A stretch of 64,000 nt of DNA from Alphaproteobacteria bacterium (GTDB taxonomy: Bacteria; Pseudomonadota; Alphaproteobacteria; Rhodobacterales; Rhodobacteraceae). A program made the position numbers and the translations under genes. This document shows, in pieces, positions 7,458-17,970 of this stretch. Each line of letters starts with the position of its first letter. Positions within the stretch are counted from its first letter, which is position 1. Location: the NCBI GenBank assembly GCA_030425925.1, contig JAUHZO010000014.1:1-64000 (forward strand). Reading direction: 5' to 3'. Below the pieces are notes generated by a model. That model was not told the DNA's origin and made no database searches. It saw only the letters and a program-made list of their open reading frames with translations.

Positions 7458-7727
7458 ATGGCACACAAGAAAGCTGGCGGTTCCTCCCGCAACGGTCGCG
7501 ATTCCGTAGGACGCCGTCTGGGCGTCAAGCTCTATGGCGGCCAGCACGCCATTCCCGGCAACATCATCGTGCGTCAGCGCGGCACCAAGTTCTGGCCGGG
7601 CGAAGGTGTGGGCATGGGCAAGGATCACACGCTCTTTGCCACCGTCGACGGTGCCGTGACCTTCCACAAGGGCCTCAAGGGCCGAACCTTTGTATCGGTT
7701 CTGCCGATGGCGGAGGCCGCGGAATAA
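7458..7727 (+). CDS. rpmA: 50S ribosomal protein L27
   Basis: 89 residues, the normal length. It begins [20 protein letters not shown], the conserved N-terminus that reaches the peptidyl-transferase centre and helps place tRNA, and continues with the usual GVKLYGGQ and [13 protein letters not shown] segments. There is no N-terminal extension of the kind cleaved in Firmicutes. Second gene of the rplU operon; a terminator follows about 30 bases after the stop. Confidence 0.98.
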   Translation: MAHKKAGGSSRNGRDSVGRRLGVKLYGGQHAIPGNIIVRQRGTKFWPGEGVGMGKDHTLFATVDGAVTFHKGLKGRTFVSVLPMAEAAE

Positions 7728-7755
7728 GCCGACCTTAAGGTCTGACACAGACAAG

Positions 7756-7783
7756 GGGATCGGCAAACCGGCCGGTCCCTTTT
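7756..7783 (+). terminator. Rho-independent terminator after rpmA
   Basis: GGGATCGG (7756-7763) pairs with CCGGTCCC (7772-7779), with one G-T pair and an 8-base loop, followed by TTTT at 7780-7783. It fits the end of the rplU-rpmA transcript. Confidence 0.6.
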
Positions 7784-7878
7784 GTCGTATTGGCGACAGG
7801 GATCGGTCAAGAGACGGACAGAATCGGCCGTTACGCGCCGTCAGAGCGCAGGCGGCCAGGACCAGGAGGAGGGTCTTG

Positions 7879-8418
7879 ATGGGACTCGACGCGATCCACG
7901 ACCAACCGATTGTTGCAACCGACCGGTTCGACCTGCGCCCGGTGCGCCTGTCGGACATGGGCCTGCTGGACTTCTATGCCGGGGACGAACGGGTGGCCCG
8001 CATGACCACCTCGATCCCGCATCCCTATCCGCCCGGCGCGTCGGAGGCGTTTGTCAACCGCGCCATGGCACCGGACCGGGACGAGGACATCTGGATCATG
8101 GACGGTGCCAAGGACGGGCGCTCGGAACTGATGGGGGTGATCGCGCTGGAGCGGATGGACCGCAACCAGTCCGAAGTGGGATATTGGGTGGCGCCGCCGT
8201 TCTGGAACACCGGGCTTGCCTCCGAAGCCGTGCGCGCATTGGTGGAGGCCAACCCGATGCGCAACGCCACGATGTTTGCCAGCGTCTTCCAGGACAACCC
8301 GGCCTCGGCCCGGGTGCTGGTGAATTGCGGCTTTGAATATATCGGCGATGCCGAGGCGTTCTCGGTGGCACGCAACGCCAAGGTTCCGACCTGGACCTAT
8401 CTGCTCAAGCTGACCTGA
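7879..8418 (+). CDS. GNAT family N-acetyltransferase (RimJ/RimL type)
   Basis: 179 residues from ATG at 7879, with AGGAGGAG upstream. The family transfers acetyl from acetyl-CoA to an amine; members close to RimJ/RimL modify protein N-termini, but the substrate here is unknown. Visible features are the N-terminal strand TDRFDLRPVRLSDMGLL, the central EVGYWVAPPFWNTGLASEAV that forms the acetyl-CoA pyrophosphate loop (about 105-125), and the C-terminal NPASARVLVNCGFEYIG, all typical of this subgroup. It sits between rpmA and obgE in the order common to Rhodobacterales. Confidence 0.85.
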   Translation: MGLDAIHDQPIVATDRFDLRPVRLSDMGLLDFYAGDERVARMTTSIPHPYPPGASEAFVNRAMAPDRDEDIWIMDGAKDGRSELMGVIALERMDRNQSEVGYWVAPPFWNTGLASEAVRALVEANPMRNATMFASVFQDNPASARVLVNCGFEYIGDAEAFSVARNAKVPTWTYLLKLT

Positions 8419-8432
8419 GCCGCGATGGGTGA

Positions 8433-10690
<2,258 letters not shown>

Positions 10691-10735
10691 CCCGCGCCTT
10701 GCTAGAGTTTGCCGCAATCGTTTTGTGAGGCTGCC

Positions 10736-12001
10736 ATGACAGACCAGACCGACATCCAGACCCTGATGCACGATATCGGCGCGCGCGCCCGCGCGGCGGC
10801 GGCTGAGCTGGCCTTTGCCACGCCAGAGGCCAAGCGGCAGGCGCTGGAGGCGGCGGCCGACGCGGTCTGGGCCGCGCGGGCCGAGATCGTCGACGCCAAC
10901 GCCAAGGACCTGGCCTTTGGCCGCGACAAGGGGCTGTCGGACGCGATGATGGACCGGCTGATGCTGGACGAGGCGCGGATCAAGGGCATCGTGGACGGTC
11001 TGCGCGCGGTGGCGGCGCAGGACGATCCGGTGGGGCAGGTGATGGCGGAATGGGACCGGCCCAACGGGCTGACCATCCGCCGCGTGCGCACGCCGCTGGG
11101 CGTGATCGGCGTGATCTACGAGTCGCGGCCCAACGTGACGGCGGATGCCGGGGCGCTTTGCCTGAAATCGGGCAATGCGGTGATCCTGCGCGGCGGCTCG
11201 GAGAGCTTTCACTCGTCAGGCGCGATCCACGCCTGCCTCGTGGCGGGCCTGCGCGCCACCAGCCTGCCCGAAGACGCCATCCAGCTGGTGCCCACGCGCG
11301 ACCGCGCGGCGGTGCGCGCGCTGCTGGGCATGACCGAGCATGTGGACGTGATCGTTCCGCGGGGCGGCAAGGGGCTGGTGGGCCTTGTGCAGGCCGAGGC
11401 ACGGGTGCCGGTCTTTGCCCATCTCGAAGGGATCGTGCACATCTACATCGACAAGGCCGCCGATCCGGTCACATCCCTTGCCGTGGTGAAGAACGCCAAG
11501 ACCCGGCGCACCGGCATCTGCGGTGCCGCCGAATGCCTGCTGATCCATCGCGATGCCGTGGACACGGTGGGCCAGGGCGTGATCCGTGCCCTGCTGGACC
11601 TGGGTGTGGAGGTGCGCGCCGACGAGACGCTGCAGGCCATCCCGGGCACGGTGGCGGCAACGGCTGACGACTGGGGCCGCGAGTATCTCGACATGATCAT
11701 CGCGGCGCGGGTGGTGGACGATGTGGACGGCGCGATTGCCCATATCCGCAGCCATGGCTCGAACCACACCGATTGCGTCCTGACCGAAGACACGGCCGTG
11801 CGCGACCGCTTCTTCGAACGGCTCGACAGTGCGATCCTGATGCACAACGCCTCGACCCAGTTTGCCGATGGCGGCGAGTTCGGCATGGGGGCCGAGATCG
11901 GCATCGCCACCGGCAAGCTGCACGCGCGCGGGCCCGTGGGTGCCGAACAGCTGACCAGTTTCAAGTACCTCGTCGCCGGCGACGGCGCGGTGCGGAGCTG
12001 A
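10736..12001 (+). CDS. proA: Gamma-glutamyl phosphate reductase
   Basis: 421 residues from ATG at 10736; an upstream in-frame ATG at 10709 is less likely. It reduces gamma-glutamyl phosphate to glutamate semialdehyde with NADPH, the second step of proline synthesis. The aldehyde-dehydrogenase fold shows the conserved [21 protein letters not shown] segment in two adjoining blocks, the catalytic cysteine in [13 protein letters not shown], and the C-terminal [20 protein letters not shown]. It completes the obgE-proB-proA run. Its stop codon directly abuts the convergent chpT stop. Confidence 0.97.
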   Translation: MTDQTDIQTLMHDIGARARAAAAELAFATPEAKRQALEAAADAVWAARAEIVDANAKDLAFGRDKGLSDAMMDRLMLDEARIKGIVDGLRAVAAQDDPVGQVMAEWDRPNGLTIRRVRTPLGVIGVIYESRPNVTADAGALCLKSGNAVILRGGSESFHSSGAIHACLVAGLRATSLPEDAIQLVPTRDRAAVRALLGMTEHVDVIVPRGGKGLVGLVQAEARVPVFAHLEGIVHIYIDKAADPVTSLAVVKNAKTRRTGICGAAECLLIHRDAVDTVGQGVIRALLDLGVEVRADETLQAIPGTVAATADDWGREYLDMIIAARVVDDVDGAIAHIRSHGSNHTDCVLTEDTAVRDRFFERLDSAILMHNASTQFADGGEFGMGAEIGIATGKLHARGPVGAEQLTSFKYLVAGDGAVRS

Positions 12002-12613
12002 TCACTGCCTGCGCAGGTCGAGCCGCAGTTTGGACGCGTCGCCGCGGACATGGGCCTTGAAGCCGCGGGGCGGGGCAAGCATGGCCAGCATGGCGAACTG
12101 CACCTTGTCCGGCGTGATGTCGCCCAGCGGTGTCGGCGTGCCAAGCTGCGCCCAGAGCGCCGCGTTCAGCTGCACCCGCGGCCCGGTGCCGGTCAGCGAC
12201 CAGCCCTGATCGTCGCGCAGGATGCGCACGGTGCCGCCCTGCAGCAGCGCGGCCTCGCAGCACAGGTAGGCCAGGTAGACCAGCTGCACCTCGCCCCGCG
12301 GCACATCTTCGCGCGGGCCCCATTCGGCGTTCATGCGGCTGCCGGTGCAGATGTCGCGCAGGTTGCCTTCGACCTCGTTGCGCCCCATCATCTGGGTTTC
12401 GCCCGCATGGCCGAAGGCGATGCGGAAAAACCGGATACGGGCCGCGGCATTGGCGCAGCTGTCCTGGATCAGCGTCATCTCGGGCACGGCCTGAAGCCCG
12501 CCCGAAAGCGCCATGAGTTCCAGCCCGTTCTGGATTGCGCCGACCGGGCTGATCAGGTCATGACACAGGCGCGAGCCCACAAGGGCCGCAAGGGTGGCGG
12601 GGCCGTCCGTCAT
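12002..12613 (-). CDS. chpT: Histidine phosphotransferase ChpT
   Basis: 203 residues. It passes phosphate from the hybrid kinase CckA to the master regulator CtrA (and CpdR in Caulobacter). The phosphorylated histidine lies in SRLCHDLISPVGAIQNGLEL (about 14-33), the defining helix of the dimerisation domain. A degenerate kinase-like ATPase fold without nucleotide-binding boxes follows. In Rhodobacterales this relay controls motility and gene-transfer agents rather than viability. It diverges from the DUF3553 gene with only 27 bases between start codons and converges tail to tail with proA. Confidence 0.9.
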   Translation of the reverse strand: MTDGPATLAALVGSRLCHDLISPVGAIQNGLELMALSGGLQAVPEMTLIQDSCANAAARIRFFRIAFGHAGETQMMGRNEVEGNLRDICTGSRMNAEWGPREDVPRGEVQLVYLAYLCCEAALLQGGTVRILRDDQGWSLTGTGPRVQLNAALWAQLGTPTPLGDITPDKVQFAMLAMLAPPRGFKAHVRGDASKLRLDLRRQ

Positions 12614-12640
12614 GCATGGTCTCCTGTAGCTGGAGGAAAA

Positions 12641-12823
12641 ATGAACGATCTGAACGCGATACTCGAACCTGGCATGCTGGTCCGGAATCCCGACGCCCCG
12701 GAATGGGGGATCGGGCAGGTCCAGTCCAATATAGGCGGAAAGATCACGGTCAACTTCCGCGAGGCGGGCAAACTGGTGCTGGATGGTACACGTGTGACCC
12801 TGCTTCCTGATGGTGATGACTAG
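12641..12823 (+). CDS. DUF3553 small protein
   Basis: 60 residues from ATG at 12641, with TGGAGGA upstream. The text is conserved-looking: LEPGMLVRNPDAPEWGIGQV, then IGGKITVNFREAGK, matching the DUF3553 family, a short beta-barrel-like domain that also occurs in larger nucleic-acid-binding proteins. Function unknown. It is divergent from chpT across a 27-base gap. Confidence 0.8.
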   Translation: MNDLNAILEPGMLVRNPDAPEWGIGQVQSNIGGKITVNFREAGKLVLDGTRVTLLPDGDD

Positions 12824-12839
12824 CCTAAGGCGTGAGTCG

Positions 12840-12855
12840 TTTAAGAAATCTTAAC
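12840..12855. promoter_or_regulatory. CtrA-like site TTTAAGAAATCTTAAC
   Basis: CtrA recognises TTAA, seven bases, TTAA(C). Here TTTA-N7-TTAAC differs by one base in the first half. The core TTAAG-AAAT-CTTAA is also a short palindrome flanked by AGGCGT and ACGCCT, so it may simply be a hairpin after the DUF3553 gene. It lies 75 bases before olsB. Confidence 0.25.
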
Positions 12856-12929
12856 GCCTGAGGCGTACAAGCGACAGGTGGTGCCAAGCGGGCTGTACAA
12901 ACACCGGGTCCTGACCCTAGAACCGCTGC

Positions 12930-13712
12930 ATGGTGGATGCGAGCACAGCCAAGGCGCCGGGTGGGCAGGAGTTTGCGGTGCGGCTGGCGCAGGGCGCGGC
13001 CGAGATCGAGGCCGCGCAGCGCCTGCGCTATCAGGTCTTTGTCGAGGAACTGGGCGGCGACGGTCCGCTGGTGGATCATGACGCGCGTCTGGAACGCGAC
13101 CGGTTCGATCCGTTCTTCGATCACCTGATCGTGACCGACGAGGCGGCCGGAGGGCAGGTCGTCGGCGTCTACCGGCTGTTGCGCGACGACCAGGCGCGGG
13201 CCGCCGGGCAGTTCTATTCCGAAGACGAATACGACCTCGCCCCGCTGCGGGCCGGCGGACGGCGGCTGATGGAGCTGGGCCGCAGCTGCCTGCATCCCGA
13301 CTATCGCGGCGGCGCGGCGATGTTCCAGCTCTGGCAGGGGCTGGCGGATTACGTGCTGGACCACGGGATCGAGATCATGTTCGGCGTGGCCAGCTTTCAC
13401 GGCACCGACCCGCAGGCGCTGGCACGCCCCCTGTCGCTGCTGCATCACCGCCATCTGGCCCCGCCGGATCTGCGTGTGCGCGCGCGGGAGTTCCAGCCGA
13501 TGGACCTGGTGGCAGAGGCCGATCTGGACCGGCGTGCGGCGCTGATGGAACTGCCGCCGCTGATCAAGGCCTATCTGCGGCTGGGCGGGTTTGTCGGCGA
13601 AGGCGCGTTTGTCGACCATGCCTTCAACACCACCGATGTCTGCCTCGTGATGGACACCGCCCGGATGAGCGCGCGGCAGCGCGGCCTCTACGTGCGGGAC
13701 CGTGCGCCATGA
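12930..13712 (+). CDS. olsB: L-ornithine N-alpha-acyltransferase
   Basis: 260 residues. It is a GNAT-fold enzyme that transfers a 3-hydroxyacyl chain from acyl carrier protein to ornithine, the first step of ornithine-lipid synthesis. Diagnostic segments are AAQRLRYQVFVEELGGDGP (about 29-47), the acidic HDARLERDRFDPFFDHLIV, and GRSCLHPDYRGGAAMFQLW (about 124-142) at the cofactor site. Some family members are annotated as hemolysin-like. It overlaps olsA by four bases (ATGA), so the two are translated together. Confidence 0.92.
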   Translation: MVDASTAKAPGGQEFAVRLAQGAAEIEAAQRLRYQVFVEELGGDGPLVDHDARLERDRFDPFFDHLIVTDEAAGGQVVGVYRLLRDDQARAAGQFYSEDEYDLAPLRAGGRRLMELGRSCLHPDYRGGAAMFQLWQGLADYVLDHGIEIMFGVASFHGTDPQALARPLSLLHHRHLAPPDLRVRAREFQPMDLVAEADLDRRAALMELPPLIKAYLRLGGFVGEGAFVDHAFNTTDVCLVMDTARMSARQRGLYVRDRAP

Positions 13713-14542
13713 GCCCGACCTGGGACGAAGGTGACCGCCCCGACCTGCCGCCCGTCACCGCCGCCGGCTGGCTGCGTGTGGCGCTGCGCGGCGGGGTCAT
13801 CGTCGCGGTGCTGGGGGCGGGGTTGGCGCTGATGCTGCTCTTGCGGCTGATCGAACGCCCGGTCTTTGGCCTGACGCGGCCTGTGACGCCGTGGATCACG
13901 GTGCTGGTCTGCAGGATCGTGCTGCGCGTGATGGGGCTGGCCGTCACGTGTCGCGGCGCGCCGATGACGGGGCGCGGCGCGCTGGTGGCCAATCATACCG
14001 GATGGCTGGACATCTTCGTGCTGAATGCCCGGAGGCCGCTTTACTTTGTCTCGAAATCCGAAGTCGCGGGCTGGCCCGGCATCGGCATCCTGGCCCGGGC
14101 CACCGGCACGCTGTTCATCACCCGCGATCCGCGCGATTCCCAGGCCCAGGCCGCGCGGCTCGAAGACCGGCTGATGCAGGGGCACCGGATGCTGTTCTTT
14201 CCCGAAGGCACCTCGACCGATGGCCGCCGAGTGCTGGCCTTCCGCACGCCGCTCTTTGCCGCCTTCCTGTCCGAGCGGCTGCGGCACGAAATGTCGCTTC
14301 AGGCGATCAGCGTGGTCTACCACGCCCCGGCGGGCTGCGATCCCCGGTTCTACGGCTGGTGGGGCGACATGGCGTTTGGCCCCTCGCTGGTGCAGATGCT
14401 GGCGCAGCGCCGCCATGGCCGGGTGACGCTGATCCATCGCCCGCCGGTGCGGGTGGACAGCTTTCCCAACCGCAAGACACTGGCGGCGCATCTGGAGGCG
14501 CAGGTGAGGGCGGGCCATGCCGAGGCGCTGGCGACGGCCTGA
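13709..14542 (+). CDS. olsA: Lyso-ornithine lipid O-acyltransferase (PlsC family)
   Basis: 277 residues. It adds the second acyl chain to lyso-ornithine lipid at the inner membrane; PlsC-type activity on lysophosphatidate is an alternative. A hydrophobic membrane segment is at about 25-45. Acyltransferase block I appears as ANHTGWLDIFVL (about 93-104, NHxxxxD), and block III as FFPEGTSTDG (about 163-172). It follows olsB with a four-base overlap, which supports the ornithine-lipid assignment. Confidence 0.9.
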   Translation: MSPTWDEGDRPDLPPVTAAGWLRVALRGGVIVAVLGAGLALMLLLRLIERPVFGLTRPVTPWITVLVCRIVLRVMGLAVTCRGAPMTGRGALVANHTGWLDIFVLNARRPLYFVSKSEVAGWPGIGILARATGTLFITRDPRDSQAQAARLEDRLMQGHRMLFFPEGTSTDGRRVLAFRTPLFAAFLSERLRHEMSLQAISVVYHAPAGCDPRFYGWWGDMAFGPSLVQMLAQRRHGRVTLIHRPPVRVDSFPNRKTLAAHLEAQVRAGHAEALATA

Positions 14543-14555
14543 GCCAGCGGCGCGC

Positions 14556-15173
14556 TCACAGCATTGCGTCGCGCAGCGCGAGCAGGGCGGCCGAGGGGTC
14601 GTCGCCGGTCCAGATCTCTTCGCCGATGCCGAAGAAATCCGTCATCGGGGCCAGGCGGCGCACCGATTCGACGTCCAGCCCGCCTTCGGCCACCACCGGC
14701 AGTTCGATCATCTCGGACCACCAGCCGAACAGGTCGGGCGGGGCCAGTTCGCCATCGCCCAGCGCACCGCTGACCGGGCCGAAGGCCACGTAATCCGCCC
14801 CGTGCTCACCCGCCGTCATCCCGGCATGGCGCGACTGGCCGCAATAGGCGCCGACAATGGCGTCATGGCCCAGCGTCTTGCGCGCGGTGCGGACCGAGCG
14901 CGCACCGTCGCCCAGATGCACCCCGTCAAGCCCCAGCCGCTCGGCCAGTACAACATGCGTGTCGATCACCAGCGCCACGTCAAAGCGGTGCGCCACATCG
15001 CGCAGGGCATCGGCCGCGCGCATCAGGCGGTCTTCGTCGCGGGTCGCCAGGCTGAGGCGCAGGCAGGCCACCTCTGTCACGTCCAGAACCCGCGACAGCT
15101 CGGCCGGGAACCGGCCGAGATCGAACTCCGGCGGGGTGATCAGATAGATCTGCGGCGTCTCGGCGGCGGGCAT
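14556..15173 (-). CDS. Thiamine-phosphate-synthase-like protein lacking the usual signature
   Basis: 205 residues from ATG at 15173, with AAGGAG upstream. A TIM-barrel of the ThiE/TenI family is recognisable: IYLITPPEFDLGRF at the start, VIDTHVVLAERLGLDGVHLG (about 85-104), IVGAYCGQSRHAGMTAGEHG and ADYVAFGPV near 140. ThiE couples hydroxymethylpyrimidine diphosphate and thiazole phosphate. Here the conserved pyrophosphate-binding PTxTK after GPV is replaced by SGALGDGELAP, and the upstream Arg/Lys pattern is changed. It is therefore probably a paralogue with another role. It stands alone, convergent with olsA. Confidence 0.65.
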   Translation of the reverse strand: MPAAETPQIYLITPPEFDLGRFPAELSRVLDVTEVACLRLSLATRDEDRLMRAADALRDVAHRFDVALVIDTHVVLAERLGLDGVHLGDGARSVRTARKTLGHDAIVGAYCGQSRHAGMTAGEHGADYVAFGPVSGALGDGELAPPDLFGWWSEMIELPVVAEGGLDVESVRRLAPMTDFFGIGEEIWTGDDPSAALLALRDAML

Positions 15174-15321
15174 CGGCGGCTCCTTGCTGGTCTGGAGCGC
15201 GGATGTACCGCAGCGCGCGGCGCTTGGCCATGACAATTCGCGCAGTCCCGCCGGCCGCGCCGCGCGGCTGGACGCGGGGCCGGCGCGCGGTTAGACAGCC
15301 GCGGTTGCACAGGAGGTCACG

Positions 15322-16068
15322 ATGCCCAGCCCGACGCCCCAACCGGTCTTTGTCCTGGTCCGCCCGCAGATGGGCGAGAATATCGGTGCCGCGGCGCGGG
15401 CGATGTGGAATTTCGGGCTCGACCGGATGCGCCTTGTGGCGCCGCGCGACGGCTGGCCCAATCCCGCCGCAGTGGCGATGTCCAGCGGGGCGGGGCGGCT
15501 GCTGGACGACGCGCAGCTGACCGGAAGCATCGCCGACGCCGTGGCCGATTGCACCTGGGTGCTGGCCACAACCGCGCGTCCACGCGACCTGACCAAGGAG
15601 GTTCTGACGCCCGAGGAAGCCATGGCCGAGGCTCGCGCGCGGGTGGGTGCGGGACAGAAGGTGGCAGTGCTGTTCGGCCCGGAACGCGCCGGGCTGGAGA
15701 ACGAGGACATCGCGCAGGCCAACGCCATGGTCTCGGTCCCGGTGAACCCGGCCTTTGCCTCGCTGAACCTCGCACAATGCGTGCTGCTGTGCGCTTATGA
15801 ATGGCAGCGCGCCACTGCGCCCGGCACGGCCCGCGTGACCGAAATGGCGGGCACCGACTGGGCCGAGGCGCACGAGATCGACCATCTGGCGCGGCATTAC
15901 GAGGACCGGCTGGACGAGGCGGGGTTCTTCTTTCCCGCCGCCAAGGCGCAAAGCATGAAGACCAACCTGCGCAACATGTGGTCGCGCCTGCCGCTGACCC
16001 GGGCGGATGTGCAGATGCTCCACGGCATGATGCGGCAGGTGGTGCGCTGGAAACAAAAGGCGGACTGA
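15322..16068 (+). CDS. trmJ: TrmJ-like tRNA/rRNA 2'-O-methyltransferase (SpoU/TrmH family)
   Basis: 248 residues from ATG at 15322, after a strong AGGAGG. SPOUT methyltransferases tie a C-terminal trefoil knot that binds S-adenosylmethionine; TrmJ methylates the ribose of tRNA position 32. Motif 1 is VRPQMGENIGAAARAMWNFG (about 11-30), motif 2 VAVLFGPERAGLENEDI (about 114-130) and motif 3 FASLNLAQCVLL (about 144-155). The length and C-terminal extension fit TrmJ rather than TrmL. It is a single gene with its own ribosome site. Confidence 0.85.
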   Translation: MPSPTPQPVFVLVRPQMGENIGAAARAMWNFGLDRMRLVAPRDGWPNPAAVAMSSGAGRLLDDAQLTGSIADAVADCTWVLATTARPRDLTKEVLTPEEAMAEARARVGAGQKVAVLFGPERAGLENEDIAQANAMVSVPVNPAFASLNLAQCVLLCAYEWQRATAPGTARVTEMAGTDWAEAHEIDHLARHYEDRLDEAGFFFPAAKAQSMKTNLRNMWSRLPLTRADVQMLHGMMRQVVRWKQKAD

Positions 16069-16139
16069 GCGGGGGAGCGCCCAGTCCGCAGTATGACACC
16101 GGTCAGGGAGGAGAACCCGGTGCGTGGGGAAGGTCCGGC

Positions 16140-16430
16140 TCAGTAGCCGTAGGATTTCTTGTAGACCGGGCCGCAGGCGCGGTTCTGCAGGTACTTGGCC
16201 GACACCCAGTAGGCGTGGTGGTCAATCACCACCTTGGCCCAGCCACGGCTGTAGGCGACAACATGCACGCGGGTGCAGGGCGAGAACGTGCCCAGAACCT
16301 TGTAATGCGTGCCGGGGCCCGAACGGGCGTTCAGCTTCACACCGTGGTCCACCCAGTAGGTGGTGGCCGAGGCAGCGCCGGCGGTCAGGCTGGCGGCGGC
16401 GATCAGGGCGGCGGCAAGGGTCTTTTTCAT
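16140..16430 (-). CDS. Small secreted SH3b-type protein
   Basis: 96 residues. A clear signal peptide (MKKTLAAALIAAASLTAGA, cleavage near ASA at about 20-22) precedes one bacterial SH3 (SH3b) domain with the typical KLNARSGPGTHYKVLGTF start and WAKVVIDHHAYWV middle. Two cysteines (near 52 and 86) may form a disulfide. Such domains often bind peptidoglycan stems or act as adaptors; the partner is unknown. It is convergent with trmJ and divergent from ctaA. Confidence 0.75.
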   Translation of the reverse strand: MKKTLAAALIAAASLTAGAASATTYWVDHGVKLNARSGPGTHYKVLGTFSPCTRVHVVAYSRGWAKVVIDHHAYWVSAKYLQNRACGPVYKKSYGY

Positions 16431-16635
16431 CTCAATGGTCCTTCGGCAGGAGGGTGTGGGGAAGCGTTTGGTATTTCAAGGTCTTGCGTCTTTCTGGACC
16501 CACCATAGCGCAGCGCGACCGGGGCGCATAAGTCGGGTATTCCTCCGTCCGGAATACCTGACCCTGCGACCGGGCGGCGCGGGCGCTTGAAGCTGCCCCG
16601 AGGCAGGACTAGTGTCCGCGCAAACGGAGAGGGCC

Positions 16636-17970
16636 ATGGCGGAAAAACGCAAGCTTTTCGAGGAAGTGGGCAGCGGCGCGCGGGCAGCGGACAGCCCCGC
16701 GGGCGGCATGATCGATGCCGGGCGGCGCGGGGCGCGGGGCGCGATCCGGGTCTGGCTGATGGTGCTGTTTGCCCTGGTGGTGGTGATGATCGCCGTGGGC
16801 GGGCTGACCCGGCTGACCGATAGCGGGCTGTCGATCACCGAATGGCGTCCGCTGACCGGCGCGCTGCCGCCGCTGAGCGCCGAGGCCTGGCAGGCCGAGT
16901 TCGACAAGTACCGCCAGATCCCGGAATACCAGTTGCAGAACAAGGGCATGTCGATGTCCGAGTTCCAGTTCATCTACTGGTGGGAATGGGGGCACCGCCA
17001 GCTGGGCCGGGTGATCGGCCTGGTCTGGGCCGTCGGGTTCCTTGGCTTCGCTCTTGCCCGCCAGATGCCGCGCGGGCGCGCGGGGCTTGGCCCCTTGATG
17101 GGGGCCGTGTTTGCCGTCGTGGTGGCGATTCTGGCGCAGCTGCCCTATGTGCAGGCTGCCTTGGGCACATTGCCGGGCTTCGATGCCGATGCCGTCAGCT
17201 TTGGCGCGGGGCTTTCGGCGGCGGTGTTTGCGCTTGGCTATCTTCTGGCCCCTGCCGCCGACTGGACGGCGCGGTTGCTGTTCCTGGGGCTACTGGGCGG
17301 TCTTCAGGGTTTCATCGGCTGGTGGATGGTCTCCAGCGGGCTGGGGGGTGAGATGCTGGACGTGGCGTCCTATCGCCTGGCGACGCATCTGGGCCTGGCC
17401 TTCGTGATCCTGGGCCTGATCGCCTGGCACGTCTTTTCCCTCGGGCATGACGAGCGGGACCTGATGCAGGCCCGGCGCGGGGCCGAGACGCGGCTGTTCT
17501 CGATGACCACCGGCCTGATGCATCTTGCGTTCCTGCAAATCCTGCTGGGCGCGCTGGTGGCGGGCATCGACGCCGGGCGCACCTATAACGACTGGCCGCT
17601 GATGGCCGGGGGATTTCTACCGCCCTATCCGTTCGAGCTTGAACCGGTCTGGCGCAACCTGTTCGAAAACGCAGGACTGGTGCAGTTCCTGCACCGGATG
17701 GCGGGCTATCTGCTGTTTGTCTTCGGTGTGGTGGTCTGGCTGCGCGGACGGCGTTCGGCCAATGGCGACACGCGCTTCCGGGTGAACGCGGTGTTTGCGA
17801 TGCTGTGCGTGCAGATGGTTCTGGGCGTGGTCACGGTGCTCTACATGGCGCCCTGGCAGATTGCGATTCTGCATCAACTGGGGGCGGTGGCGCTTTGGGC
17901 GCTGATCTTGCGCGCACGCTTTGCAGCGCGCTATCCGGCAGCGCAATCGGTCCGGGGGAGGACGGCATGA
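16636..17970 (+). CDS. ctaA: Heme A synthase (COX15/CtaA)
   Basis: 444 residues from ATG at 16636, with GGAGAGG upstream (a GTG at 16612 is an alternative). This integral inner-membrane enzyme oxidises the C8 methyl of heme O to give heme A for cytochrome c oxidase. About eight hydrophobic segments are visible, starting with VWLMVLFALVVVMIAVGGLT. The COX15-type loop IYWWEWGHRQLGRVIG holds one haem-ligand histidine; further conserved histidines lie in ATHLGLAF, GLMHLAF and LHRMAGY. The stop overlaps the start of the M32 carboxypeptidase gene (ATGA). Confidence 0.95.
   Translation: MAEKRKLFEEVGSGARAADSPAGGMIDAGRRGARGAIRVWLMVLFALVVVMIAVGGLTRLTDSGLSITEWRPLTGALPPLSAEAWQAEFDKYRQIPEYQLQNKGMSMSEFQFIYWWEWGHRQLGRVIGLVWAVGFLGFALARQMPRGRAGLGPLMGAVFAVVVAILAQLPYVQAALGTLPGFDADAVSFGAGLSAAVFALGYLLAPAADWTARLLFLGLLGGLQGFIGWWMVSSGLGGEMLDVASYRLATHLGLAFVILGLIAWHVFSLGHDERDLMQARRGAETRLFSMTTGLMHLAFLQILLGALVAGIDAGRTYNDWPLMAGGFLPPYPFELEPVWRNLFENAGLVQFLHRMAGYLLFVFGVVVWLRGRRSANGDTRFRVNAVFAMLCVQMVLGVVTVLYMAPWQIAILHQLGAVALWALILRARFAARYPAAQSVRGRTA

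Noticed and set aside
7756-7878. Possible additional small gene between rpmA and the GNAT gene
   Set aside because: The gap holds a terminator and the GNAT ribosome site; no protein-like frame was seen.
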